56,767 bases of DNA from Planktothrix sp. FACHB-1365 (GTDB taxonomy: Bacteria; Cyanobacteriota; Cyanobacteriia; Cyanobacteriales; Microcoleaceae). The stretch lies in NCBI RefSeq assembly GCF_014697575.1, contig NZ_JACJSC010000034.1, forward strand, positions 1-56,767, written 5' to 3'. Positions 45,392 to 54,275 of the stretch are shown here, in pieces; the stretch's first letter is position 1; each line of letters begins with the position of its first letter. Position numbers and translations under genes: made by a program. The notes beneath the pieces were generated by a model. It did no database searches, was not told the origin of the DNA, and was given only the letters and a program-made list of their open reading frames with translations.

Positions 45392-46456
45392 ATGCGTCCC
45401 AAAAACCCACTATTCCAAAAGTGTCTTGCCTATCTTGAATCATTACCTAATATTAAGGCAACTATTCTAGGAGAGCCTTATTTTTCTAGTGAGGTTTTGG
45501 CAGATGGAGAGCTAACAATTAGCAACTCTCATAATACTTTCAATTATGTCTGTGAAATCAAAACGGGTCTCACAAATGATGTCGTTGAACAAGTTGCAGA
45601 TTATTTAACTAAGTTAGGTGACAGACTAAAGCCTGGTCAAAAACCTCTACTTGTAACACGCAGTTTGTCTAATCTAGTTGTGGATCAACTCTTAGAAAGA
45701 AATATTGAATTTATTGATGTTGATGGAAATATTTATCTGAATAGCCCAGGAATTTATCTAGTAGTTCGTAATCAAGCTTCAAAAGATAGTAAAAATAAGT
45801 CTTTAGAAATTACTAGCTCTACTTTGCAAGTTATGTATGCCTTATTAAGCCAGCCCAATACTTTAAAGCAGGATAATGTTGATGAACAAATTTCTTACAT
45901 TTCTGGTGTTAGTCCAAAAACGGTGAAAAGCACTTTAAAAAAACTTCAAGAGTTAGATTACATGACTTACAAATACGGAAGATACGAAATCATTGATTAT
46001 GTCAAACTTCTTGAGAGGTGGGAGTTAGGATACTCTGAAAGATTACGTTCAAAATTACTAATCGGAACATTTAGTCCCATTGGAAAACGGAATTTTTCAG
46101 AAATCGAAGATGAGCTAAAACAATACGCAGATCAATATGGCTATCTAATCGGTGGTGAGCTTGCCGCCTCAATTCTAACTGAATATCTTCGTCCTATTAG
46201 TGCAATACTGCATCTTGGTGAAAATATTGATTACCGCCAGATAGCAGTTAAATTAAAGCTAAAACCTGATCCTGAAGGCAGTATTACCTTGCTTGAAAGT
46301 TTTGGACATGACCAGTATGATCAAAACGAATTTGGAGGATTGAAGAATATTGTTCATCCATTATTAATTCACGCAGAGTTGGTACGGACGGGTAATAGCC
46401 GATTAAAAGAAACTGCTATACTGATTTATGATCGATATATTGAGGAAATAGCGTAA
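45392..46456 (+). CDS. AbiEi-type antitoxin/transcriptional regulator
   Basis: A 354-residue protein from ATG 45392 (MRPKNPLFQKCLAYLESLPN). The first 120 residues resemble a restriction-endonuclease-like fold (YFSSEVLADGELTI, VCEIKTGL, VDGNIYL). A winged helix follows (about 135-210: LQVMYALLSQPNTLKQDNVD, SGVSPKTVKSTLKKLQEL), with a C-terminal domain containing YLIGGELAASILTEYLRP. The winged helix and the next gene, a nucleotidyltransferase 4 bases on, are the AbiEi/AbiEii arrangement of type IV toxin-antitoxin and phage-abortive systems. It probably represses its own operon. Confidence 0.75.
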   Translation: MRPKNPLFQKCLAYLESLPNIKATILGEPYFSSEVLADGELTISNSHNTFNYVCEIKTGLTNDVVEQVADYLTKLGDRLKPGQKPLLVTRSLSNLVVDQLLERNIEFIDVDGNIYLNSPGIYLVVRNQASKDSKNKSLEITSSTLQVMYALLSQPNTLKQDNVDEQISYISGVSPKTVKSTLKKLQELDYMTYKYGRYEIIDYVKLLERWELGYSERLRSKLLIGTFSPIGKRNFSEIEDELKQYADQYGYLIGGELAASILTEYLRPISAILHLGENIDYRQIAVKLKLKPDPEGSITLLESFGHDQYDQNEFGGLKNIVHPLLIHAELVRTGNSRLKETAILIYDRYIEEIA

Positions 46457-46460
46457 AAGA

Positions 46461-47237
46461 ATGATTGGTTCTAAAGAGAAGCAGGTTTTGACTGATTTAG
46501 TAAATATAGTCACTGCATTAGAGTTACCTATGATTCTGGTTGGCGCGGGAGCTAGGTTATTGATCTTTGACCAAAAATTTGGGGAAGGTAGGGGAACTAA
46601 GGATTGGGATGTGGCAATATCTATAGAGAGTTGGGAAGCCTATCAAGAACTTCGTGACAATTTAATGGGTGGTAATTCTCCTCGTTTTAAACCCACAAAA
46701 AATGCTCATAAATTTATTCATATAGAAACCAATATTGAAGTTGATATAGTCCCCTTTGGAGAAATTGGTGAGCCTAATCAAAAAATTGTTTGGCCTGATA
46801 GTGGTAACCCCATGAATGTTTTAGGCTTTCCTGAAGCTCTCTTTCATGCAACAACTGCTAGTATTGATGACTTGGAAATTAAAGTGATTGATACGCCAGC
46901 TTTTATCGTTCTCAAAGTTTTTGCTTGGGGAGATCGGGGAGAACGTACTAACAAAGATTTAGAAGACATTGAATTTATCTTATCAAGGTATGAAGATGAT
47001 AAACGTGTATATACAGAATTACTGGATGAACTTGCAGAGGGTGTGGTTGAGTTACTTGATGCCAATATCTACTTACTTGGGCAAGATATTAATAGAATAC
47101 TTCAAGAAAAAACTAGAGTTGAGTTAAATTTATTGTTGGACAAACTGATTGAAGGTTTAGATGTTGATCAGCCAAGAAGAAGTTTGGGTTATAGGTTAAA
47201 GGTGCTACAGCAAGGAATTAGATCTTTATCCAGATAA
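46461..47237 (+). CDS. AbiEii-like nucleotidyltransferase toxin
   Basis: A 258-residue polymerase-beta-fold nucleotidyltransferase. It has the loop ILVGAGARLLIFDQKFGEGR, the metal-binding pair in TKDWDVAI (residues 50-57), a third Asp in VDIVPFGE (about residue 94) and a Lys/Asp-rich helix VLKVFAWGDRGERTNKDLED. It matches the AbiEii/AbiGii family, members of which transfer nucleotides to tRNA or proteins to stop growth. Catalytic residues look intact. The stop codon lies inside a perfect 33-bp palindrome. Confidence 0.8.
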   Translation: MIGSKEKQVLTDLVNIVTALELPMILVGAGARLLIFDQKFGEGRGTKDWDVAISIESWEAYQELRDNLMGGNSPRFKPTKNAHKFIHIETNIEVDIVPFGEIGEPNQKIVWPDSGNPMNVLGFPEALFHATTASIDDLEIKVIDTPAFIVLKVFAWGDRGERTNKDLEDIEFILSRYEDDKRVYTELLDELAEGVVELLDANIYLLGQDINRILQEKTRVELNLLLDKLIEGLDVDQPRRSLGYRLKVLQQGIRSLSR

Positions 47238-47262
47238 CGTATTCTTAGAATACGTTATCTGG
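47230..47262 (+). promoter_or_regulatory. Perfect 33-bp palindrome at the end of the AbiEii-like gene
   Basis: Arms of 16 bases (CCAGATAACGTATTCT at 47230-47245 and its exact complement at 47247-47262) surround a single T at 47246. The AbiEii stop TAA at 47235-47237 lies in the left arm. No T run follows, so it is not a standard terminator. It could be a protein-binding site, a processing or terminator hairpin, or a recombination site. Confidence 0.7.
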
Positions 47263-47301
47263 GCAGTATGAAGATTATCTATTTACCAAATTCTGAGTAG
47301 A

Positions 47302-47322
47302 TTCCCTGGTTCTACCAGGGAA
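47302..47322 (-). terminator. Hairpin between the AbiE pair and the SLH gene
   Basis: TTCCCTGGT and ACCAGGGAA pair perfectly around TCT. It sits 10 bases after the SLH gene stop (minus strand) and 64 bases after the AbiEii stop, so it may end either transcript. Confidence 0.55.
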
Positions 47323-47332
47323 CCAGAGGAAA

Positions 47333-49726
47333 TTAAACAATATAAGGAGAATCAATCGCTTGCGCCCGATTAACAGCTACTAAGGTTTGATAGAAAATCG
47401 CTGCAATTTCCGCACGGGAGACATCTCTCAACGGGTTAAATACCTCTTTTTTCGGGTAATTAACCACCATATTTAATTCCGTTGCGGTAATCATGGCATT
47501 AACAGCAAAAGCCGGAATTTGAGCACGGTCAGTATAAACACTCAAATTAACTGGTGTTCCTCCCGTTAATTTCAACCCATTTACTAAAGAAACAATAGCT
47601 TGAGAGCGAGTTAAATTTTGATTCGGTCGGAAACTTTTATCAGGATAACCCGACAGAAAACCTGCCCGATTTGCTTGATTAATGGCTTCTTTCCCCCAGA
47701 AATCCGCCGGGACATCTGTAAAGGCGATGGCTTCTCGAATAGGGGTGAGTGTAAACGCCTTCATCAACATTGCAGCGTGTTGGGCGCGAGTTAAGGTCGC
47801 ATCGGGTTTAAATGAACCATCGGGGAACCCGCTAATAATCCCCATATCCGCTAATCGTTCAATAAACGGTCTCGCCCAGTGAGACGCAATATCGTTGAAT
47901 TTTGCGCCACCTGGAGCCGGAGTCGGTGTGGGAGTTGGGCCAGGGCTGGGTGCTGGGGTGGGAGAAGGGGTTGGACTTTGATTAGCACTAAATTCAATAT
48001 TTCCTAATGTCCGAGTTGGGTTAATTTGATTTCCCACTGAAACTAAGGTGAATTTACTGGCATTTTGCACATCATATTTGCCATTATCAACAAATACATT
48101 GCCACCATTATCTTGAGGATTACCCAAATCTGGAGCAGAATCAGCAATCACCGTTAACCCATCTTGAAGATTTTTCTTAACTTGGTTTTTTCGCAATACG
48201 GGTTTAGATTGTCCTGATAACACCAGTCCAGAGCGGTTTTCCAGAATTTCATTTTCAATAATCAATGGGGCAGCAGAGGCTTGCACAGCGATCGCATATC
48301 CGGTATTTTGGAATTTATTCCCCCGAATTTCTCCTTTGGCATTTCCCGCTAAAGCGATACCATTTCCCACATTTTGAATAAAATCACTATTAAGTACCGT
48401 AGGAATGGCTGTTCCTGTTGCAAATAACCCTTCTCGTTTGGATTTTGATAAAGTACAACTGGCAACGGTACAATAAACGGATTCTGCCCAAATTCCGGTT
48501 CCTCGCGTTTGCTCATTGGTGACACTGACACCCTTAACCGTCGAGTTATTTTGCATCAAAATCGTAATATTCTGAGCCGCTGCACTGGGACTGGTAAACG
48601 TACCACTCCCGACAATCACTACATCTTGGCCTTTTGTAGCTTCATTCCCCAGAATTGTGACTCCCGATGGCACAATTAAGGGAAAGACTTCCCCACTAGC
48701 AGCGTTATAGCTTCCGGGGGCGACTTGAATCACGGTTCCTGATTGGGCACGACTCAGGGCTTTAGCAATGGTTTTTAAGGGGTCAGATTGCCCACCTGTA
48801 GCAGAATCATTGCCTGTGGCAGAATTAACAAATAAGGTGGCAGATGCAGCCATCGGTACAGTTTGAGTCACGACTTGTAGAGTTCCTTTAACGCGAGTAG
48901 GACTAATAATATTTCCAAAAGAAGTTAAGCTGGCAGTTCCAGCATTTTGAACATCAAAACCGCCATTATTGCGAATGGTATTTCCCCCTGGAGTTTGCAC
49001 GGTTCCCAAATCGGGTGTGGCTTGATTTAGGATGACAACACCATCGCCACTATTGCGTTCAATTAGGTTTTGACGCAAAATCGGTTTAGCGTGATCTGCA
49101 ATTAATAATCCAGAGCGATTTTCTACAATAGCATTATCTCGAATTAAGGGAGCAGCTTGATCTTTAATGGAAAGACCATATCCGGTATTTTGAAAGGTAT
49201 TTCCTTGAATTTCTCCTTTGATTTCCCCTTCAATGGATAGGCCATACCCTTCATTTTGAGTAAAAATACTATTGAGAATTTGAGGATTTCCTGAACCCAC
49301 TGCATAAATCCCTTCCCGTTTACAGCGAGTCAAGGTACAATTGGCAATCATAGGAGATTGAGATTCAATCCAAACCCCAGTTCCACGAGTTTGAATATTG
49401 GTGACGGTTACGCCGAGCAATTGGGCGTTATTTTCCATCAAAATTGTAATATTTTGACTCGCTGCACTGGGACTGGTATAGAGTCCATTACCTTCGATTA
49501 AAATGCCACTGCCTTTACCTGATTCATTCCCCATAACAATGACCCCTGAAGGCACAATTAGGGGGAAAGTTTCACCACTGAAACTATTATAAGTGCCAGC
49601 TTCTAGGTAAATTGTAGTTCCAGACTGAGCTTGAGACAGGGCTTTTTTTAAGGTTTTAAAGGGGGAATTGGAGTCCCCAGAACTGAAATCGTTTCCAGTG
49701 GCGGGGTTAACGTACAGAGTTACCAT
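47333..49726 (-). CDS. Duplicated beta-helix (DUF1565) protein with three SLH domains
   Basis: A 797-residue presumed surface protein. Two tandem right-handed beta-helix modules (residues 1-290 and 295-580) are clear paralogues: both begin LYVNPATGNDF/LFVNSATGNDS, then FPLIVPSGV, QTRGTG[VI]W, SKREG[IL] and NTGY. A Pro/Thr-rich linker (about 590-615) leads to three S-layer homology domains (FNDIASHWARPFIERLADMG, FTDVPADFWGKEAINQANRA and a third). SLH domains normally bind peptidoglycan or cell-wall polysaccharide. No classical signal peptide is seen at the N-terminus MVTLYVNPATGN, so export is uncertain. Confidence 0.88.
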   Translation of the reverse strand: MVTLYVNPATGNDFSSGDSNSPFKTLKKALSQAQSGTTIYLEAGTYNSFSGETFPLIVPSGVIVMGNESGKGSGILIEGNGLYTSPSAASQNITILMENNAQLLGVTVTNIQTRGTGVWIESQSPMIANCTLTRCKREGIYAVGSGNPQILNSIFTQNEGYGLSIEGEIKGEIQGNTFQNTGYGLSIKDQAAPLIRDNAIVENRSGLLIADHAKPILRQNLIERNSGDGVVILNQATPDLGTVQTPGGNTIRNNGGFDVQNAGTASLTSFGNIISPTRVKGTLQVVTQTVPMAASATLFVNSATGNDSATGGQSDPLKTIAKALSRAQSGTVIQVAPGSYNAASGEVFPLIVPSGVTILGNEATKGQDVVIVGSGTFTSPSAAAQNITILMQNNSTVKGVSVTNEQTRGTGIWAESVYCTVASCTLSKSKREGLFATGTAIPTVLNSDFIQNVGNGIALAGNAKGEIRGNKFQNTGYAIAVQASAAPLIIENEILENRSGLVLSGQSKPVLRKNQVKKNLQDGLTVIADSAPDLGNPQDNGGNVFVDNGKYDVQNASKFTLVSVGNQINPTRTLGNIEFSANQSPTPSPTPAPSPGPTPTPTPAPGGAKFNDIASHWARPFIERLADMGIISGFPDGSFKPDATLTRAQHAAMLMKAFTLTPIREAIAFTDVPADFWGKEAINQANRAGFLSGYPDKSFRPNQNLTRSQAIVSLVNGLKLTGGTPVNLSVYTDRAQIPAFAVNAMITATELNMVVNYPKKEVFNPLRDVSRAEIAAIFYQTLVAVNRAQAIDSPYIV

Positions 49727-49931
49727 AATTGTGTTTTTGATTAAACCGTCTGCGCTTTATCCTAGGTTCTGTTACACCTCTGGTGTTAGGGATTCGGTCA
49801 AAAAACCGGAAAAACTTAATTTATTTTAATATTGTTCTGTTGGTTATACCTTTAGGGGGTTTCAGCCCTGGTTTCAAGTTAATGCTCTGTTTTTGGGAAT
49901 TCAAGATGGGCATAGCCCATCCTTCTTTTGC

Positions 49932-50993
49932 TTAACTGTTATAGGTGCGATAACGCCATTTAGACAGTTGAGATTCTCCAAAGCAAGCTAATCCTTGCAA
50001 TTCTAAAACCCGTTTTTGCAAAGTGTCAATTAAGTTATCTTGTTCTTGCAAATAGGTTTTCAACGCATCATAATTAACTGTTGTATTGGTCGTTCCCGGC
50101 TGTTGTGTTTTACTAGAAACTAAACTCGCTAATTTTTGTTCCATTGTCGCTATTTGAGCTTTTTGAGTTGCACAAATATGCTCTAGCTGGGAATAACTTT
50201 CTGTAGAAATACTGTGAGCTAATTTTACTTCTAATTCAGTAATTTTCTCTTGTTTCATTTGCAGTTGCGCTAGAGACCCATTACTGGCATTAAGTTCTTT
50301 TTCCAGGGCTTCAATTTGCTGAGTTAATTGTGCTTCAATGGTGCGTTGTTGTTCTAATTCGTTTTGCAAGGTTTGGTGGGTTTCGGCTGAAATTTTTCCG
50401 GCTAATTCCTGTTCTAATTCAGGAATTCGATTTAATTGAGTTTGTAATTGAGCAATCGTTGATTTTTGTTGTTCTGAGGCTTTTTGTAAAGCTTGATACA
50501 CTTCTACATCAACGGTTTGTGTTACTTTTTGTTCTAGTTGATGGTGTAGATTAGTAATGGTTTGTTTTTGCTGTTCTGCTTCTTGTTTTAAGGCTTCATG
50601 GGTTGCAGAATCAACGGTTTGCGCCAGTTGAGCTTCTAATTCTGATATCCTAGTCAGTTGCTGCTGTAACTGTTGAATGGTATTAGCTTGTTCTTCAACT
50701 TGCTGTTTTAAGGCTACAGTCTCAGAGGAAAGATCAGAAGACTCTACATTAGCAGTTTCTACCGTTTCAGAGGAAGTGGAAGGTGCTGTTTCTGGAGTTT
50801 TGGTAGATAGATTTAACTCCCCTTTTCCTAGGCGTTCAAATAACTCAGATTTGGAGACTCCTAATTCTTTAGCCAAGGATTCTATCTGTTGTGCTGAATC
50901 AGCCGTTAATGAAACCGTAACTTTTACTTTGTCACTAATGGCAGAAGCAGGACGGGAAGTAGAAGGAGTGCGTTTTTTTCTATTGGTGGACAT
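49932..50993 (-). CDS. Ribbon-helix-helix protein with long coiled coil
   Basis: A 353-residue protein. A basic start (RKKRTPSTSRPAS) is followed by a ribbon-helix-helix-like DNA-binding segment at about 20-60 (KVKVTVSLTADSAQQIESLA, KELGVSKSELFERLGKGEL). Then come about 230 residues of coiled coil with imperfect repeats of about 40 residues around ELEAQLA, ELEQELA and ELEVKLA, each followed by [ST]x[ST]. The C-terminal FGESQLSKWRYRTYNS is aromatic and basic. I know no described family; a role in chromosome or plasmid organisation, or as a scaffold, is speculation. Confidence 0.6.
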   Translation of the reverse strand: MSTNRKKRTPSTSRPASAISDKVKVTVSLTADSAQQIESLAKELGVSKSELFERLGKGELNLSTKTPETAPSTSSETVETANVESSDLSSETVALKQQVEEQANTIQQLQQQLTRISELEAQLAQTVDSATHEALKQEAEQQKQTITNLHHQLEQKVTQTVDVEVYQALQKASEQQKSTIAQLQTQLNRIPELEQELAGKISAETHQTLQNELEQQRTIEAQLTQQIEALEKELNASNGSLAQLQMKQEKITELEVKLAHSISTESYSQLEHICATQKAQIATMEQKLASLVSSKTQQPGTTNTTVNYDALKTYLQEQDNLIDTLQKRVLELQGLACFGESQLSKWRYRTYNS

Positions 50994-50999
50994 GAGACT

Positions 51000-51403
51000 A
51001 TATTCCTTAAAAATTTCACTTAGGAGACAAGAATTTTAGATTGTGGATGTTATCACAACAATTCAACCCAAAATCTAAAAGGGTTTATCCCAAATTCATC
51101 GATTGGATGGCGGTAGACTTTCAATCGTGAGGTGTGCATCTCACTGTTGACATTTTGAATTCCTGTTCAACATTATCCTGCAATAGCCTACATTTAGAAG
51201 TATAGGGCGGTGCAGAGACAAAAAAGTGTAAATTTTGTGAAGAACAAGAGGGCGGGTCTGTGGAGCAGGCGTCCCGCCTGCTAAAGGTCTATGGAAAAAA
51301 GGAGGGTAGCTTATCTGGGAGAGCAGGAGGACAGAGGAAGTCCAACCGTCATCGCTCTCAGCAGCCCAAAGCAAAAATATGTACTTAATAAATAATTTTA
51401 ACC
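51000..51403. other. Intergenic region with a GC-rich hairpin
   Basis: No supported gene. A hairpin AGCAGGCG/CGCCTGCT with loop TCC at 51264-51282 belongs to a dispersed cyanobacterial palindrome type. The short open frame over it has no protein-like character. Confidence 0.55.
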
Positions 51404-52771
51404 TTAACTAAAGTTTTTTACAAATCCTCTAAAAATAGAAGACAATTTAAACATAATTTTATCCTGTTTTATTTTAGCAAGTAAATACCGTTGCTGTAAA
51501 GATTGTAACCCATTAATTAAATCCGTTGATGATAACTCTACACTTTCTCTCAATGTTTCTCTGGATAAGGGTTGCTGAAATTCACTTAATTTTAAAACGA
51601 TTTGTTGTTCAATCGGTGAAAGTCGGTTAAAGAGTTGGTTAAAGTGCGATCGCATTTCCTGAGTAATCACTAATTCATTCTCAGCTAAGAACTCAGCAAG
51701 ATCACCATCAAATATATTTTTAATTGAAATAGCAATACTTTTTAAATAACTAGGATTTCCTTCATATAAATTAATTAAATTTAACCAACATTCTTGATTT
51801 TTTAACCCTTTATAATTCAAAATATTAGTATCATATAAACCCGATAATTCTAAACACTTAACCGGATATAATTCCTCATCTAAACTTTCCATTTCTCCAC
51901 ATTGTTCTTGACTAATTAAAATTAAACTACTCTGATGTTCAATTTCCGTCATCAAAGTAAAAAAGTTTTGATAACTTTGATATTCCGGTTGATATTGTCC
52001 CGCGAATTGACCCGGAGTAAAGATATTCTGCACATCATCAAGGATAATTAAACATTTTTTCTCTATTAACAGATCTAATAATTGTTTGAATTGATCATCT
52101 ATCGTTTGTTTTTCTTCTGGTTTAATAATATTTAATAAATCCTGAATAAGCAACTCTAAGGGTTTAGGATATTTTAAACTTTTCCAAATAATGACTTCAA
52201 ATTGATCTAAGTTCAAATCAATAAACCTTTTAACCAAAGCGGTTTTACCCATTCCCGATATTCCTAATACTGAGATTAAACGACTATTTTGCTTTAATAT
52301 CCAATTAGATAGAGTTTCAAGTTCTGTTTCTCGGTTGTAAAAATTTATTATTTGAGGAGCTAGGGTTAAATCGTGATAAACTGATTTAGATTTAGTGTTT
52401 ATGTCACTTTCTTGATATTGTTTGTTAGGTTGACTTAATGCCTGTGTATGACAAAAATGATTATTGTCACTATTATTGATATTATAAACATTTAAGGAGT
52501 TTGAGCATGATTCAATATTTAATCTTTCAAATGTAGAACGAAAATTAGTCTTTCTTATATCCTCATTTAATGCTTCAGATACAAGTTTCCATAATTCAGC
52601 CCCCACATCCCCCACATGACCTTCTGTAACATGACATTTCTGGGCGATATCATCATAGGTTTGTCTTTGCCAAGTTCCCTCAACTACAGCCTTTTGCACA
52701 TCATCTAGGTGTTTTCCTGTTTTCTCAACGACTAGCCGATCTACAAATTGTAACACTTCCTTTACATTCAT
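51404..52771 (-). CDS. NB-ARC STAND NTPase with N-terminal vMAP-like HTH
   Basis: A 455-residue protein from ATG 52771 (a TTG at 52798 is possible). Residues 1-85 (MNVKEVLQFVDRLVVEKTG, TYDDIAQKCHVTEGHVGDVG) resemble the N-terminal helix-turn-helix of vWA-MoxR-associated and related NTPases. The NB-ARC domain has Walker A GISGMGKT (about 170), Walker B CLIILDD (about 240), sensor LILISQEQCG and a following winged helix. It ends at about 455 without TPR, WD40 or other sensor repeats. Such short STAND proteins are frequent in cyanobacteria and may act as switches or regulators. It is divergent from the GTPase operon, with 187 bases between starts. Confidence 0.8.
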   Translation of the reverse strand: MNVKEVLQFVDRLVVEKTGKHLDDVQKAVVEGTWQRQTYDDIAQKCHVTEGHVGDVGAELWKLVSEALNEDIRKTNFRSTFERLNIESCSNSLNVYNINNSDNNHFCHTQALSQPNKQYQESDINTKSKSVYHDLTLAPQIINFYNRETELETLSNWILKQNSRLISVLGISGMGKTALVKRFIDLNLDQFEVIIWKSLKYPKPLELLIQDLLNIIKPEEKQTIDDQFKQLLDLLIEKKCLIILDDVQNIFTPGQFAGQYQPEYQSYQNFFTLMTEIEHQSSLILISQEQCGEMESLDEELYPVKCLELSGLYDTNILNYKGLKNQECWLNLINLYEGNPSYLKSIAISIKNIFDGDLAEFLAENELVITQEMRSHFNQLFNRLSPIEQQIVLKLSEFQQPLSRETLRESVELSSTDLINGLQSLQQRYLLAKIKQDKIMFKLSSIFRGFVKNFS

Positions 52772-52958
52772 CAAAACTATAGAGGATAAAGGTTTCAATA
52801 ATTATAGCCTAACCAGAATCCGATTTTTTCCGAACTTTTCCGATTTTATTTAATGTTTTGTAATAAAACTCCCGATTAAATCCGTTCTTTTTAGAGTGGT
52901 TAAATCTCAAGTTCAAGTTTATGTTAGAAGTACCTAAAAATTAAAGAAAGAAAAATTT
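52772..52958. promoter_or_regulatory. Divergent promoter region of the STAND and GTPase genes
   Basis: These 187 AT-rich bases separate the two start codons. Repeats of TTCCGATTTT/TTCCGAACTTTTCCGATTTT occur at 52817-52850, with a related TCCGTTC further on; they could be regulator sites. No clear promoter boxes were assigned. Confidence 0.45.
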
Positions 52959-53897
52959 ATGGATTTAAGAAGCGTATTACAGGGGCTAGTCAATGAGCTT
53001 CTGCCGGGCCAACAAATGTCAGAGGAACATTTTGAAGAAATCTATCAAATAATTGAGGATAAGGTAGATAACGAACCTCCTCCTCGCTTTGCTTTTATTG
53101 GTGAAACAGGAGTAGGAAAATCCTCTACTCTCAATGCACTATTCAACGCAGGTTTAGAAGTTAGTCATATCGAAGCCTGTACACAAACAGCAAGAGGGAT
53201 TGAAGTTAAATTCAACGAACTTGAAGGAGTTAATGGGGCATTAATCGCCTATGATATGCCCGGATTAGGTGAAAGTCGCCTTAAACAAAGAGAACATATT
53301 GCTTTATATGAAAACATTTTAAAAGATGTTGATGTAGCTTTATGGATTTTAGATGGTCAAAATAGAGCGATCGCCCAAATACAAGAATATCTCGAAGTTG
53401 AATTAAAATCAATTAATCCTAGACTTTTAGAAAGAATGGTTATCGCTTTAAACAAAGTAGATTTAGTGCATCCTGGTGAAACTCATTGGCATCCTTTAGC
53501 TAATTTACCTAGCGAAGAACAAGAAGAAAATATCAAAGGAAGAATCCGTGATGTTAAAAGAAAAATTCATGAAGTTCTTCCTAATTGGCGAGGAACAATT
53601 GTCGGCTATTCTGCTAACAGAAGATACAATTTACCTCATCTTTTTGATGCCATGATGGATGCGGTTCCTAATAAAAGACGATGGGTAGTTGCTTCGCGTA
53701 AAGCTTTAGCTGACTTTTTGGAATTAGTTGATCCTCAATTATTACCTCCAGAAAAAAGACAAGAAAGATTACAAAATCAACAACCTAGACCTTCAAAAAT
53801 GTCAGATATTGTTGCTAATATGCCGCCCGAAGAATTTGCCAAATTATCAAATAATAAAGCGGCTTTTGAAAAATGGCTAAAATCACAAGGGTTGTAA
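52959..53897 (+). CDS. Era-like GTPase, first gene of a three-gene operon
   Basis: A 312-residue P-loop GTPase with G1 GETGVGKSSTLN (residues 49-60), a Thr-rich switch I (CTQTARGIEVKF), G3 DMPGLGES (about 106) and G4 NKVD (about 168). G5 is probably YSANRR near 217. A short N-terminal acidic region precedes it. The C-terminal tail after about 260 is helical and ends with residues 288-312, MPPEEFAKLSNNKAAFEKWL. This motif recurs in both downstream genes. The closest known types are YeeP/YfjP and similar GTPases with membrane or conflict roles. The family role is not known. Confidence 0.85.
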   Translation: MDLRSVLQGLVNELLPGQQMSEEHFEEIYQIIEDKVDNEPPPRFAFIGETGVGKSSTLNALFNAGLEVSHIEACTQTARGIEVKFNELEGVNGALIAYDMPGLGESRLKQREHIALYENILKDVDVALWILDGQNRAIAQIQEYLEVELKSINPRLLERMVIALNKVDLVHPGETHWHPLANLPSEEQEENIKGRIRDVKRKIHEVLPNWRGTIVGYSANRRYNLPHLFDAMMDAVPNKRRWVVASRKALADFLELVDPQLLPPEKRQERLQNQQPRPSKMSDIVANMPPEEFAKLSNNKAAFEKWLKSQGL

Positions 53898-53951
53898 CAA
53901 CAATAATTTCATTATTTTCAATAAATATTAACTAAAATAAGGACATTTAAA

Positions 53952-54230
53952 ATGACAAAATATGTGCCAAATGAGACATATATTCCTAGCGATGATTTAA
54001 ACCAAATTAAAGCTAGGCTAATTAATCAAATTAGTTCTATGAATGAAGCCGAATTAAGAATTGTGGCTAAATCTGAAGCAAGTTTCAGAGCTTATGTTAC
54101 TGGGGCTTTTAAAGCTATTGCCCAACTTTTTGGTTATATCATTGCTCAAATTGTCGGTACTTTCAGAGATATCGGTAGAGGTATTAGTGCTGGTTGGCAA
54201 CAAGGATGGAAAGCAGGGTTGGGAGATTAA
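53952..54230 (+). CDS. Small protein with shared helical motif and membrane-prone helix
   Basis: A 92-residue protein 54 bases after the GTPase, with AAATAAGGAC upstream. Residues 16-29 (LNQIKARLINQISS) precede the motif M30-x3-E34-x10-F45-x2-Y48-V49. A hydrophobic, Gly-rich stretch (AIAQLFGYIIAQIVGTFRDI then GRGISAGWQQGWKAGLGD) could insert into or lie on a membrane. It is homologous to the C-terminal part of the next gene product. I know no named family. Confidence 0.75.
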   Translation: MTKYVPNETYIPSDDLNQIKARLINQISSMNEAELRIVAKSEASFRAYVTGAFKAIAQLFGYIIAQIVGTFRDIGRGISAGWQQGWKAGLGD

Positions 54231-54275
54231 CTAATTAGTGATTTGATTATGACTGAAAAATAAAAAATTAAGATC

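Noticed and set aside
51141-51374. 77-residue minus-strand frame
   Set aside because: It runs across a GC-rich palindromic repeat and has no start signal or protein-like features.
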